Assembly: GCF_008638365.1 (NCBI RefSeq)
Contig: NZ_VWVU01000007.1
Location: forward strand, 1-64,000
DNA: 64,000 bases
Reading direction: 5' to 3'
Origin: Nocardiopsis quinghaiensis
GTDB taxonomy: Bacteria > Actinomycetota > Actinomycetes > Streptosporangiales > Streptosporangiaceae
The translations under genes were made by a program, and so were the position numbers. Below the pieces are notes generated by a model, which ran no database searches, was not told the DNA's origin, and was given only the letters and a program-made list of their open reading frames with translations. Below, one piece after another: positions 63,713-64,000 of the stretch. Within the stretch, counting starts at the first letter, position 1. Every line of letters begins with the position of its first letter.

Positions 63713-64000
63713 TTAGTCGCGGTGCAGGCGCAGCGTCTCCAGGCTGGGACGCTTGGGGCTCACGTTGTCTCCCGAGGAGCGGCCGGTGAGGCGGCGTCCG
63801 ATCCACGGCACCAGGAACTCGCGGGCCCAGTACAGGTCCTCCTGGCGCGCTTCCCGCCAGTCGCGGGGCCGGGCCGTCGGCCACGGCTCCTTCCAGTCGC
63901 CCTCCACCGGTACCCCGAGCACCTCGCACACGCGCAGGGCCATACGGCGGTGCCCCTCCGGGGACAGGTGCAGGCGGTCCCAGCTCCAGGCACGGGCGTC
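63713..64000 (-). CDS. C-terminal part of an SGNH/GDSL hydrolase (cut by window edge)
   Basis: The last 95 codons of a gene that continues beyond the right edge. It opens with DARAWSWDRLHLSPEGHRRMALRVCEVLGVP, the SGNH block V (D-x-L-H) with catalytic Asp and His, and ends in a polar tail RRLTGRSSGDNVSPKRPSLETLRLHRD. The family is common in actinobacteria as an intracellular esterase-like protein. TAA stop at 63713-63715. Confidence 0.75.
   Translation of the reverse strand, partial: DARAWSWDRLHLSPEGHRRMALRVCEVLGVPVEGDWKEPWPTARPRDWREARQEDLYWAREFLVPWIGRRLTGRSSGDNVSPKRPSLETLRLHRD

Overview
The window is GC-rich actinobacterial chromosome with strong third-position GC bias, frequent GTG starts and 1-4 nt gene overlaps. 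A Nocardiopsis-like or related Streptosporangiales-type organism is my best guess (inference from gene content: an intein in dnaG, a dgt/dnaG/sigma region, glyS near zur, and large TagF-like polymerases). About 46 protein genes, three tRNA genes and a set of operators and terminators can be supported. No CRISPR array, prophage, recognisable defence island or complete secondary-metabolite cluster is visible.

Layout. 1-8.2 kb: edge of a possible transposase, a DUF4031 gene, an HD phosphohydrolase, a NarL-type two-component system whose kinase carries an unusual exported C-terminal domain, an MFS exporter, a VOC protein, a DeoR regulator divergent from a GDPD-like protein, and a TetR regulator. 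8.2-18.4 kb: secreted SGNH hydrolase, DEDDh exonuclease, tRNA-Met(CAT), malate dehydrogenase, a Ski2-like DUF3516 helicase, split RibD-like reductase and deaminase genes, and a DUF574 methyltransferase. 18.4-26.7 kb: two tRNA-Asn genes in a 189-bp direct repeat that brackets a secreted CE15-CBM2 glucuronoyl esterase; then two small conserved genes, a fused GlcD/GlcF-like oxidase and a GH18 chitinase.

26.8-47.3 kb is the centrepiece. A sigma-70 gene and dnaG, the latter interrupted by a 313-residue intein placed exactly before a zinc-ligand cysteine, are followed upstream by an approximately 14-kb arabinan/arabinose operon. All operon genes are on the minus strand. In transcription order they are araB, araD, araA, a sugar ABC importer (binding protein plus two permeases), a secreted GH43 arabinanase, a cytoplasmic GH51 arabinofuranosidase, and a second, ChvE/GguAB-like monosaccharide importer. 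A divergently controlled LacI gene sits just upstream, and an identical 15-nt LacI-type operator lies both before the regulator gene and across the first codons of araB. dgt follows. Since dgt and dnaG are neighbours in M. tuberculosis, the arabinose locus looks like an insertion into a conserved replication block.

47.3-64 kb: YdcF-family protein with a repetitive N-terminus, pyruvate phosphate dikinase with a DasR-like site upstream, a hemolysin III/TrhA protein behind a perfect 22-bp palindrome, a PadR regulator with its membrane protein and a striking inverted-repeat operator, glycyl-tRNA synthetase, a small ABM-fold protein, a 1230-residue teichoic-acid-type glycerophosphotransferase, and a zinc locus (znuC, znuB, zur) with a probable leaderless promoter overlapped by a Zur-like box. 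The window ends inside an SGNH hydrolase gene.

The genes describe a plant-polymer-degrading soil-type actinomycete: arabinan side chains are cut outside (GH43), imported and finished inside (GH51, AraA/B/D to xylulose 5-phosphate), with a glucuronoyl esterase and a chitinase as companions.
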